Both the position numbers and the translations under genes were made by a program. From the IMG/VR virus record IMGVR_UViG_3300028581_000113, positions 1 through 36,739 of that record: a stretch of 36,739 nucleotides of DNA. One strand, 5' to 3'. Position 1 is the stretch's first letter; each line of letters opens with the position of its first letter. A model generated the notes under the pieces. The model did not search any database. It had not been told where the DNA came from and was given only the letters and a program-made list of their open reading frames with translations. This DNA is from a virus. Shown one piece after another: positions 14,739 through 20,937 of the stretch.

Positions 14739-15722
14739 TTACCACTCACAGAAACATTCCTCACAACAAATTTTACCTTTTTTTTCACCAGTCATTTTAA
14801 AGACAAACTTGCTACCGCAATCAGGACATATCTTTGTTTTTTCGTATCCAGTGGTTATTTTTTGTCTTAGTTTTTCATCAATATCACCGCTCTTTTTAAA
14901 ACATAAAATATTTTGATGAACCTTTACTAATTTTTTACTGGCAAAAGTGTTATTAGCCCTAATCATTGCTGTTCCTATAGGGTCAAGCAAGATAGCTTCA
15001 TTATAAAGTTTAGCGCCAGCTTCTATAAAGGCTTTTTTGGTGTCGCTAATAAAGTCATAATAATAGCCATCTACTCCCCTGACATCTCCCACGACAAACA
15101 CCGCAAAGCCCCCGTCGTTAAGTTTTAACACCGCTTTCGCTATAATGGAGCGATATAGGAGTAAAAACTCGTCATAGGGCTTATTTGAAAGGTCAGCCTT
15201 GTCGTCTGAATACACCTCTAGGTCTGCATAAGGTGGACAACTAAACACAAAATCATATTTGTCGTTTATTGTATCAAGAACTTTGTTGCTATCTCCGCAA
15301 ATCCAAACTGGTTCTTTGCCTGGGCAAATTTCATTGCCTTGCTCAACATTACTTTCAACTTGCTCGGCACGTAGTTCAATGCCTGTATAGTCATAACCCA
15401 TTTTGCTAGCCACTATGCCACGAACACTTCCGCCAGCGAATGGGTCTAGTATTTTACCACCAGCAGGGGCAAACCAGGTATAAAGAAGTTCACACAAAGC
15501 TGGGTCAAACACACTAACCCCAGTTTCCATTGACGGCATATAATCAGAATCAGTCTTGCCAATAAGGCAAGTTGCATCTCTGCCTAACTCACTTTTAATA
15601 CCTAACTCTTTCCATTTGTTTTTCCTTGCTTTCCATAAGCCAGTTTTAGCGTCAATAACGCTGAATGGTGGCTCGATATAACGACTTCTTAGCGCTCCGT
15701 TTGATTGTTCTAACATTTCCAT
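14739..15722 (-). CDS. DNA methyltransferase with C-terminal zinc ribbon
   Basis: A 327-residue protein. PPFSVIDAKTGLWKARKNKWKELGI at about 18-42 is the usual opening of phage DNA methylases. DPFAGG at 93-98 is the SAM-binding motif I, and SCPPY at 161-165 is motif IV of amino-methyltransferases (N6-adenine or N4-cytosine). Motif I precedes motif IV. Residues about 298-325 add a zinc ribbon (CPDCGS...CCEEC), probably for DNA binding. No restriction partner is adjacent, so it is likely an orphan enzyme protecting phage DNA or marking it. The AAAACTATG start context is clear. Confidence 0.75.
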   Translation of the reverse strand: MEMLEQSNGALRSRYIEPPFSVIDAKTGLWKARKNKWKELGIKSELGRDATCLIGKTDSDYMPSMETGVSVFDPALCELLYTWFAPAGGKILDPFAGGSVRGIVASKMGYDYTGIELRAEQVESNVEQGNEICPGKEPVWICGDSNKVLDTINDKYDFVFSCPPYADLEVYSDDKADLSNKPYDEFLLLYRSIIAKAVLKLNDGGFAVFVVGDVRGVDGYYYDFISDTKKAFIEAGAKLYNEAILLDPIGTAMIRANNTFASKKLVKVHQNILCFKKSGDIDEKLRQKITTGYEKTKICPDCGSKFVFKMTGEKKGKICCEECFCEW

Positions 15723-15752
15723 AGTTTTGTAAATTAATTATATGTTTATTAG

Positions 15753-16220
15753 TTAAAAGATATTTGCTGGTATTTCTCGGTAAGCTGATACTAGCGGTGT
15801 GTTAATTTCTTCGGCATATTTTGAAGCTAGTGCATTTTCTTGTTGCTCTTTTTTATACATTACCCATTGACTGTAAACCCTGGGGCAGTAAACTATTTTT
15901 ATGTTAGTAGCCTGTCCACTGGCTTTTAATTCCTCAGCTTTTGTTCGTATGATGTGTATATTGCCGTCAAAGTCCTGGGTTATGTCTTTTTCTCCGTTTT
16001 TGCTTTTAATAGTTACTGATAAAATTGGGTAGTCGCAAATTATTCCCTGTTTGTTAATAGCCCCAATATCGGTTAGCATTTCGTATTCCCATATAGTCAT
16101 AAGGCAATTATTCCATTCAACATAATTGTCAATATTTGGCTTTCTTTTGTCTTCTGACTTTATGTATTCGAATGATTCTTTGTATTTTTTAATCAATTCG
16201 TTAAAGTTGTAGTTTTTCAT
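15753..16220 (-). CDS. Unknown early protein beside replication initiator
   Basis: A 155-residue mixed alpha/beta protein (MKNYNFNELIKKYKESFEYI). The middle (YPILSVTIKSKNGEKDITQDFDGNIHIIRTKAEEL) is beta-rich, and the end is helical, rich in Glu/Gln/Ala. It lies 4 bases after the initiator stop, so it is co-transcribed. The place next to an O-type initiator is often that of a helicase loader, but there is no AAA+ Walker motif, so that role is not supported. Confidence 0.5.
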   Translation of the reverse strand: MKNYNFNELIKKYKESFEYIKSEDKRKPNIDNYVEWNNCLMTIWEYEMLTDIGAINKQGIICDYPILSVTIKSKNGEKDITQDFDGNIHIIRTKAEELKASGQATNIKIVYCPRVYSQWVMYKKEQQENALASKYAEEINTPLVSAYREIPANIF

Positions 16221-16224
16221 AGTT

Positions 16225-16998
16225 TTATGAATTTAATATTTTTTTAATAATATCCTCGTTGTCATCACTTTTGCTTTTTATTGCTGTCAAGTCATCGTCA
16301 ATAAATTTTCCCACTGATTCTAGCGTCCACTTAAAATCCGCATTATCACGTAAATACTTCATCACCTCTATTATCCTAGGCATACCATAGGAAGCTAAAT
16401 TCTGGGCGCTACGCAGGTTTCTTCTAATAAACGAACTTTGGTGCTCTGTGCTAGTAAAAGGAACATCCTTAGCCCTTGCATAAAGTCCTATTATCTGGAT
16501 ATGTTTTTGTTTGTCTTTTAATAGGTCTGGTATATCCCTAATAGGAACTAAAGCTGAACTTTCGAGCGGAGCGACAGCTTCCGCAATATTCTTTCTCTTC
16601 TTCTTATTCTTATATTCTTTAGTCGTGGTTAGTTGCTGGTTAGTTGCTGGTTGATACGCTGGTTGATTCGCTGGTTGGTCTTTTGCGTTAGACTGGTAAT
16701 CATTATATTTTATAACAGTGATAATTGAAAATTTGCTGGTTGATTCGATGGTTATTTCGCTGGTTGATTTTAGCCTTTCGAGACAAGTGCGTATAGTTTG
16801 TTGGGAAATTCCTGTGTTTTTTGAAAGAGAAACACGCCCAGTGGCTAATTGCCCACGTTTTATTACTTGCCCTTGCCAGCTCTTATCTTCGGTGTTAGCG
16901 GTCAATAAAAGATGCAAAAACAAGTGTGTTGTTTCAGGGGTTTGATACCAACCCCAATCTAGTATTTTTCTGTTTATTTTAATCCAGCCGTTGTTCAT
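16225..16998 (-). CDS. Replication initiator / replisome organiser
   Basis: A 257-residue protein. Residues 1-100 match the N-terminal winged helix of phage replication proteins: GWIKINRKILDWGWYQTPETTHLFLHLLLTAN, GQVIKRGQLATGRVSLSKNTGISQQTIRTCLERLKSTSEI, then SIITVIKYNDYQS. A Gln/Pro-rich linker (about 110-125) and a KNKKKRK basic patch lead to a helical C-terminal domain (about 165-257) expected to recruit helicase or loader. The linker and part of the wing are encoded by the iteron array described at 16635-16765, as in lambda O-type origins. It is the first gene of the early unit, directly after a terminator-bearing RNA. Confidence 0.7.
   Translation of the reverse strand: MNNGWIKINRKILDWGWYQTPETTHLFLHLLLTANTEDKSWQGQVIKRGQLATGRVSLSKNTGISQQTIRTCLERLKSTSEITIESTSKFSIITVIKYNDYQSNAKDQPANQPAYQPATNQQLTTTKEYKNKKKRKNIAEAVAPLESSALVPIRDIPDLLKDKQKHIQIIGLYARAKDVPFTSTEHQSSFIRRNLRSAQNLASYGMPRIIEVMKYLRDNADFKWTLESVGKFIDDDLTAIKSKSDDNEDIIKKILNS
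16635..16765. repeat. Iteron array, probable replication origin
   Basis: GCTGGTT occurs exactly at 16635, 16646, 16658, 16670, 16735 and 16759, and with one mismatch (GATGGTT) at 16747. Spacing is 11-12 bases within clusters of four and three, and an A/T-rich segment (16700-16734) lies between the clusters. The copies are read in all three codon phases in the initiator gene: as QPA in one cluster, NQQ at the array edge and STS in the other. A protein repeat would keep one phase, so selection is on the DNA. This fits binding sites for the initiator encoded by the same gene. Confidence 0.65.
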
Positions 16999-17004
16999 AT
17001 AATT

Positions 17005-17088
17005 AAAAAAACCGAGAGGCTTCCCTATTGCCTACACCACTCAAGAGGTGCCACGGATTGACTACCGTGTATAGAGAAACCTTTCGGT
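17005..17088 (-). ncRNA. Structured leader RNA ending in intrinsic terminator, before initiator gene
   Basis: On the minus strand a 15-position stem (17074-17088 with 17011-17025; one mismatch, two G-U pairs) closes a junction holding two hairpins, CACGG/CCGTG (17065-17069 with 17052-17056) and CACC/GGTG (17047-17050 with 17035-17038). Seven T's follow the closing stem. The initiator ATG lies only about 7 bases after the T-tract. The sigma70 promoter at 17135-17163 would start transcription near 17128. The layout fits a transcription attenuator or a small terminated RNA made from the early promoter. A 39-codon ORF starting at 17122 crosses it; its status is uncertain. Confidence 0.6.
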
Positions 17089-17134
17089 CCTTTGAATTAA
17101 ATTGAGTATTTAGGCATTTCATATTGTTAACTCC

Positions 17135-17163
17135 ATTGTAGTTTAAAAAAATTATTATGTCAA
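17135..17163 (-). promoter_or_regulatory. Sigma70 promoter of the early unit
   Basis: TTGACA (17158-17163) and TACAAT (17135-17140) are separated by exactly 17 bases on the minus strand. This is the best promoter match in the window and sits upstream of the replication initiator. Transcription should begin near 17128. Confidence 0.8.
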
Positions 17164-17202
17164 GGGGGTGTAGTTTATTTAATATTACCAAAATTGCATC
17201 TC

Positions 17203-17231
17203 TTGTTTTAAAGGCATTGCTATGTTATAAT
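17203..17231 (+). promoter_or_regulatory. Sigma70 promoter of the plus unit, extended -10
   Basis: TTGTTT (17203-17208) and TATAAT (17226-17231) have 17-base spacing, with TG one base before the -10 box (extended -10). It diverges from the early promoter about 40 bases away and would start the transcript carrying the structured leader, the chaperonin genes and probably the structural genes. Confidence 0.75.
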
Positions 17232-17235
17232 TAAA

Positions 17236-17529
17236 TCAGGTGGAAAGATTTCTGTAACCTGACAGTCTGAAAGGGCTGACAAATAAGATTTCAGAATCCT
17301 CGTGGGCAACCCACGGCTGATATGGACGCAAGCCTATTCAGCACTAAACTTTCTTTCAGTGTTTATTGTTTTATCTGCCCACTTAAAAGGTGCGCTTGAT
17401 TTCATAGTCACTACCTGTTCATTTTGGATGGGTGGATAAGATAATAAGAATTGATTTCAAAATGGATACTATTGCAGTTCCAAAAATCAAGAACAGAAAA
17501 TAAACCCAGAGGACGCAGTTTCCATCTGG
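17236..17529 (+). ncRNA. Long structured leader or noncoding RNA
   Basis: This roughly 300-base stretch between the promoter and the first gene holds no convincing ORF but a chain of complementary arms: TCAGGT/ACCTGA (17236 with 17257), CAGTC/GGCTG (17263 with 17274), CGTGGG/CCCACG with a 3-base loop (17301 with 17310), GCTGA/TCAGC (17316 with 17338), an 11-bp stem with two G-U pairs (17371-17381 with 17429-17439), TTGATT/AATCAA (17451 with 17485) and CCAGA/TCTGG (17506 with 17525). The third and fourth helices abut and could stack. The motif GGACGCA appears in two hairpins (17324 and 17511). I recognise no known riboswitch or ribozyme family. A regulatory 5' UTR or an abundant phage RNA is inferred. 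Confidence 0.55.
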
Positions 17530-17548
17530 TCAATTTCTGTATAAAAAG

Positions 17549-17758
17549 ATGATATCACAGACTATCAGAACTAAATACCAAATAAAGGTTTTGAAGAAAA
17601 GGAAAAGTGATTTTCTAAAATTATTAGAAGAAGCAATAGAATATAGCGACACGGAATATTTAAAATTTAAAATAGCTGAGTTTGAAAACAGTATCAAACA
17701 GCTAAAAATTAAAAGTATGACAATAACCGATAAAAAATTACTAAATAAGCTAAAGTAG
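17549..17758 (+). CDS. Small coiled-coil protein, first of plus unit
   Basis: A 69-residue, Lys- and Glu-rich helical protein (YQIKVLKKRKSDFLKLLEEA, ending KLLNKLK) with Leu/Ile spacing suggesting a two-helix hairpin or coiled coil. The ATG directly follows the structured leader, and the stop is one base before the next gene. Not recognised. Confidence 0.5.
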   Translation: MISQTIRTKYQIKVLKKRKSDFLKLLEEAIEYSDTEYLKFKIAEFENSIKQLKIKSMTITDKKLLNKLK

Positions 17759-17759
17759 T

Positions 17760-17999
17760 ATGTTTTTATACGGTTTTTTTTGTGGCTTTGCCCTTTGTTT
17801 ATTTATTTGTTGGTTAGCACTTGAAGTAGTCAAGATGATTTTTAATAAATATGGCAAACTCGTGGTGAGTAGTGCCGACAAAGTTATTAGTAAAATGGCT
17901 GATGTAAGCGTAAATGGTGCTGAAATAATTTACGAAGACCAGTCAAAAGAAATATTTAAAAGTGAAGGCACAAGTATTGATGACCTTCTAAAAAATTAA
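17760..17999 (+). CDS. Membrane-anchored small protein upstream of chaperonin
   Basis: A 79-residue protein. Residues 1-27 (MFLYGFFCGFALCLFICWLA) form one strong membrane span, followed by a soluble part (KYGKLVVSSADKVISKMADVSVNGAEIIYEDQSKEIFKSEG) that looks alpha/beta. It ends 11 bases before the chaperonin start. It is not recognised; its conserved position beside the chaperonin genes, if confirmed in relatives, would suggest a related job. Confidence 0.5.
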   Translation: MFLYGFFCGFALCLFICWLALEVVKMIFNKYGKLVVSSADKVISKMADVSVNGAEIIYEDQSKEIFKSEGTSIDDLLKN

Positions 18000-18010
18000 A
18001 AGAACCAATT

Positions 18011-19525
18011 ATGTCAAAAGAACTATCCTTCGGTAAAACGGCTATGGATAAAGTCCTAGTCGGTCTATACAAAACAGCTGATGCCGTTACTGGCACCCTC
18101 GGACCAAGAGGGAAAAACGTAATGATTGAAGATTCTATCCTTCCGCACATCACAAATGACGGAAGCACTATTGCAGAATCTATTTCGTTCCCAGACAAGT
18201 ATGAAAATTTAGGTGCCTGGGTTGTTAAAAACACCTGCTCACAAACCAATGAAGATGTTGGCGACGGAACAACCACAACTGCTGTGCTATTAAAGGAAAT
18301 TATCAGATTATCGTTAACCAGACCTGAAAGCCCAATGGTTATTAAAAACAGCTTGAAGAACGCTTGCGATGTTATGGTTGAAAACTTAAAAGATATGTCC
18401 ACCCCAATTACAATGGACGATATTAAAAAAGTTGCCCTTATTTCATCTGAAAGTGAAGAAATTGCCAATATTGTATGCGATGTATTTCAAAAAGTAGGGG
18501 AAAAGGGAACAATTGTAGTTGAAGAATCAAAGACCTTTGAAACCAGCACCGATGTTCAAGAGGGCTACGAGTGTAATAATGGCTTTGTAAACGCTTTCTT
18601 TTCAAATGATGGTATTGGCGCAGTTGCCACCTATGAGAATATTCCAGTTCTTTGTTCAGCCAAAAAGATTTCAACAGTAATGGACGTAAAACCTTTATTT
18701 GAACAATTAGACAATAGTCAAATTGGTGAAATAGTAGTTGTTGCCGCAGACTTTGACGCCACCATTTTGGGGGTATTTGCTAACACAAAAGCTCGTGGTG
18801 GTTGCAACATCTTGCCTATTAAAGTGGTGGGAACCCAATTAGAAGATATTTGTGCCACAGTTGGTGCCACGATGATTAGTGATGAAACAGGCGTGCAATT
18901 TAAAAACTTAAATGTGAAAGAACACCTAGGAAGCGCTGACAAAGTTGTCGCTAACAGTAAGAAATCATTATTTATTGCTAAGACAGCGTCAGGGCAAGAG
19001 CTTGCTAACCGACTAAAAGAACAGGCTGAAGTGTGTGAAAACTTATTTGAAAAGGCTGAAATTAAAAAGCGTATTGCTAAACTTACTGGAGGGATTGCTG
19101 TTATTAAAATTGGCGGCACAACCGACTTAGATAGAGTTTACAAAAAACACAAGACTGATGACACGGTAGCGGCGGTAAAAGCAGCGCTAGAAGAAGGAAT
19201 TGTTGAGGGTGGTGGTATGGCTCTTTGGAGAACAGCACAAGATATGCAACCAATGACAGTTGGTGAAATTATATTAAAAGAAGCACTAACAGCACCATTG
19301 AGAACTATCTGTGAAAATGCTGACAAGAAGTATGAGGAGGTTGTTATAAAAATGCCAGCAGGTATGGGCTATAACGCCAAAGATGATATTTACTGCAAAA
19401 TGATTGAATCAGAAATAATTGACCCTACTAAAGTTGAAAGGGTTAGTCTAGAGAACGCCGTCAGTAATTCAAGTGTATTTATCACGACCCATTGTGTAGT
19501 CGTTGATGCTAAAATTGAAAAATAA
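18011..19525 (+). CDS. groEL: Phage-encoded group I chaperonin (GroEL homologue)
   Basis: A 504-residue protein that aligns along nearly its full length with GroEL (548 residues in E. coli). The ATPase residues are kept: LGPRGKNVMIE at 30-40, ITNDGSTIAESI with Asp50 (E. coli Asp52), GDGTTTT at 84-90 with Asp85 (Asp87), and DDTVAAVKAALEEGIVEGGG with Asp384 (Asp398). The apical domain keeps aromatic groove residues (GFVNAFFSN; Phe192, Phe196, Phe197 for Tyr199, Tyr203, Phe204), but Lys227 stands where E. coli has Leu234, and the segment matching PGFGDRRK is missing. The C-terminal GGM tail is absent (ends DAKIEK). Expected role: folding of phage proteins, probably capsid or tail subunits, in the infected cell. 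The co-chaperonin gene follows one base later. Confidence 0.95.
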   Translation: MSKELSFGKTAMDKVLVGLYKTADAVTGTLGPRGKNVMIEDSILPHITNDGSTIAESISFPDKYENLGAWVVKNTCSQTNEDVGDGTTTTAVLLKEIIRLSLTRPESPMVIKNSLKNACDVMVENLKDMSTPITMDDIKKVALISSESEEIANIVCDVFQKVGEKGTIVVEESKTFETSTDVQEGYECNNGFVNAFFSNDGIGAVATYENIPVLCSAKKISTVMDVKPLFEQLDNSQIGEIVVVAADFDATILGVFANTKARGGCNILPIKVVGTQLEDICATVGATMISDETGVQFKNLNVKEHLGSADKVVANSKKSLFIAKTASGQELANRLKEQAEVCENLFEKAEIKKRIAKLTGGIAVIKIGGTTDLDRVYKKHKTDDTVAAVKAALEEGIVEGGGMALWRTAQDMQPMTVGEIILKEALTAPLRTICENADKKYEEVVIKMPAGMGYNAKDDIYCKMIESEIIDPTKVERVSLENAVSNSSVFITTHCVVVDAKIEK

Positions 19526-19526
19526 T

Positions 19527-19784
19527 ATGAATATTAAACCTATTGGAAATAAATTACAGATTTCCATTGAAAAACCAACGGCTGGTAAATTAGACCTTTC
19601 CTCTCTATCTGCAGCAACAGAGTATGGTAAAATAATAGCACTAGGAGAAAACGTGAAAGGGTTTAATATTGGTGATATGATTTTCTTCAAGGCGTGGGCT
19701 ACAGACATTATTGGTTATGAGGGAGAACAGTATTACTTTATAAACTCAGACAGTGAAGGTATATGCGCTATTGTGACGGAATAA
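19527..19784 (+). CDS. groES: Phage-encoded co-chaperonin (GroES homologue)
   Basis: An 85-residue protein; GroES has about 97. It opens MNIKPIGNKLQISIEKPTAGKLDLSS and continues EYGKIIALGENVKGFNIGDMIFF...TDIIGYEGEQYYFINSDSEGICAIV, the beta-barrel pattern of GroES (G-K-V-hydrophobic-G, GD-V-F, tail with ILAIV). The mobile loop that carries the GroEL-binding Ile-Val-Leu in E. coli is short and reads GKLDLSS here, so docking to the chaperonin may differ. I start at 19527 because the homology begins there; an in-frame ATG at 19503 lies inside the chaperonin gene. Only one base separates the two genes, so they are co-expressed. Confidence 0.85.
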   Translation: MNIKPIGNKLQISIEKPTAGKLDLSSLSAATEYGKIIALGENVKGFNIGDMIFFKAWATDIIGYEGEQYYFINSDSEGICAIVTE

Positions 19785-19996
19785 ACTTCGCTCACGACAA
19801 CTTAACCACTAATGAAACAGAAGATGGAATTAGGGTTGTGTGTCGTGAATGCAAGCAAGTAAACATACTACGCAAGGAAAGGGAAACTGGAAGATTTAAC
19901 AACAGAGATTATTCAAAAATATTTAAAAGAGATATCGTGCAGCCAGGGAGCAATCTTTATTACAAGTATTACCCCTCGGCTATGAACATTATATAA
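19763..19996 (+). CDS. Small zinc-finger phage protein
   Basis: A 77-residue protein with YCDG at the start (Cys4), CRECKQ at about 28-33 and an ending GSNLYYKYYPSAMNII. The pattern CDGxNFAHDNL...VVCRECKQ...YSKIFKRD is one I associate with conserved small phage proteins placed before terminase genes. It overlaps the co-chaperonin stop by 22 bases in another frame. Function unknown; zinc binding is likely. Confidence 0.55.
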   Translation: MRYCDGINFAHDNLTTNETEDGIRVVCRECKQVNILRKERETGRFNNRDYSKIFKRDIVQPGSNLYYKYYPSAMNII

Positions 19997-19997
19997 T

Positions 19998-20216
19998 ATG
20001 GCAAACAAAATTGATTACAAAAAACTTGATATGGCTGGCAAGCTAAAAGCTATAGGAGCTGAAGCTGACCAAATATTTACTAAGAACCGCAAGGACTTGG
20101 CTGATGCTAATGGCAATTTTCAGAAGATTGACAAGAACACCAATCCAACTTACCGAAAGGAATATGAGCGGACTTACAACCAGGTAAGGGACACCAGGCT
20201 TAACCAGTGGAAATAA
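19998..20216 (+). CDS. Small basic phage protein
   Basis: A 72-residue protein (MANKIDYKKLDMAGKLKAIG) with many Lys/Asn/Asp and several Tyr and Arg in the C-terminal half (YRKEYERTYNQVRDTRLNQW). It is helical in character. It lies one base after the zinc-finger gene and one base before the next ORF. Not recognised. Confidence 0.5.
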   Translation: MANKIDYKKLDMAGKLKAIGAEADQIFTKNRKDLADANGNFQKIDKNTNPTYRKEYERTYNQVRDTRLNQWK

Positions 20217-20217
20217 T

Positions 20218-20364
20218 ATGACTAACCAAGACAAGAAGTATTGTATGTCAAAGAAAGCCGCCAAAGCTGAACACGAAAGAATTATTCCCGAACTAAAGAA
20301 AGTAGGGTTACATAAAGAAGCTAAGGCACAAGAAAAAGATTTAAAAGAAATTAATAAGGCATAG
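20218..20364 (+). CDS. 48-residue basic helical protein
   Basis: A short Lys- and Glu-rich ORF (MTNQDKKYCMSKKAAKAEHER, ending KDLKEINKA) with AATAATATG start context, fitting the packed operon. Its stop lies 5 bases before the tRNA-like element. Function unknown. Confidence 0.45.
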   Translation: MTNQDKKYCMSKKAAKAEHERIIPELKKVGLHKEAKAQEKDLKEINKA

Positions 20365-20369
20365 CCTTT

Positions 20370-20439
20370 GCACAGTTCGTCTAGCAGCGAGGACAATCGC
20401 CATAAACGATCAACGAGGGTGCAATTCCCTTACTGTGCG
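20370..20439 (+). tRNA. Degenerate tRNA-like element before the terminase genes
   Basis: A cloverleaf can be drawn: acceptor GCACAGT/ACTGTGC (7 bp perfect), D arm GTCT/GGAC (one G-U) with the GTCTAG...AGGAC pattern of tRNA-Glu/Gln, T arm GAGGG/CCCTT with a 7-base loop TGCAATT, and a 4-base variable loop. The anticodon arm is abnormal: its stem is only 4 bp (ATCG/CGAT), and the loop CCATAAA has C at position 33 and would give anticodon AUA. The D loop lacks GG, and position 55 is G. No CCA is encoded. It may be a decayed tRNA or a tRNA mimic. Confidence 0.5.
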
Positions 20440-20451
20440 CAAACTAAATGT

Positions 20452-20937
20452 ATGGCAGAAGCAGGAAGACCAACAGACTTAACAGACGAACTATTTGCTG
20501 AAATCAAAAAGTCTATTATGGACGGTAACGACCTAAGAGAAACAGCTAGGGTTTGCAAAATATCTGAAAGCACTTTATATCATTGGCATTGCGATAATTA
20601 TGCAAATATTACTGATAAGATTGAAGGCTGGAAGAGAGATAGGAAGCTTTTGTTAGCAGATAAAAACATTGATGGAATACTATGCTTAGGTATCAGTGAC
20701 AAAGACAGTTTAAAGGTAGTAGCTGATATGTCTAAGTTTGTCAAAGAAACATTAGACAAAGAGAACTATAGCAAGCGGACAGAAAACACAGGCAAAGATG
20801 GAGCACCTTTGTTTAATAGCATTACTCCAGAAGATATAGCCCTTGCAAAGAAACTAAGTGAAATGGAAGATGATAACAGCAGAACAAATAAACAAAGCGA
20901 GGGAGGCTTTACCGAGCTTATGGATAAAGAAGTATAA
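20452..20937 (+). CDS. terS: Terminase small subunit
   Basis: A 161-residue protein. MAEAGRPTDLTDELFAEIKKSIMDGNDLRETARVCKISESTLYHW is the typical opening helix-turn-helix of phage small terminases (AGRPT...ETA...C.IS.STLY.W). The rest is helical and highly charged, as expected for oligomerisation and contact with the large subunit. The ATG at 20452 begins at the conserved AGRPT motif; the frame extends upstream into the tRNA-like element without a better start. It binds the packaging site and delivers DNA to the motor. The end overlaps the large terminase gene by about 70-80 bases. Confidence 0.75.
   Translation: MAEAGRPTDLTDELFAEIKKSIMDGNDLRETARVCKISESTLYHWHCDNYANITDKIEGWKRDRKLLLADKNIDGILCLGISDKDSLKVVADMSKFVKETLDKENYSKRTENTGKDGAPLFNSITPEDIALAKKLSEMEDDNSRTNKQSEGGFTELMDKEV

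Noticed and set aside
15753-16220. Helicase loader next to the initiator
   Set aside because: No Walker A or AAA+ motif is present; only the position suggests it.
17301-17350. c-di-GMP-I (GEMM) riboswitch, because of GGACGCAAGCCT
   Set aside because: The partner segments of the aptamer, including the GGGCAAACC tetraloop-receptor part and the second arm, are absent; only a short string matches.
17462-17503. 13-residue ORF (MDTIAVPKIKNRK) in the leader
   Set aside because: Too short, overlaps paired arms and lacks any supporting start context.
17236-17529. Group I intron
   Set aside because: No recognisable P, Q, R and S core elements and no interrupted gene flanks; the downstream gene is a complete small ORF.
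18718-19119. 133-residue minus-strand ORF opposite the chaperonin
   Set aside because: Fully inside the well-supported chaperonin gene; composition is that of a reverse-complement shadow.
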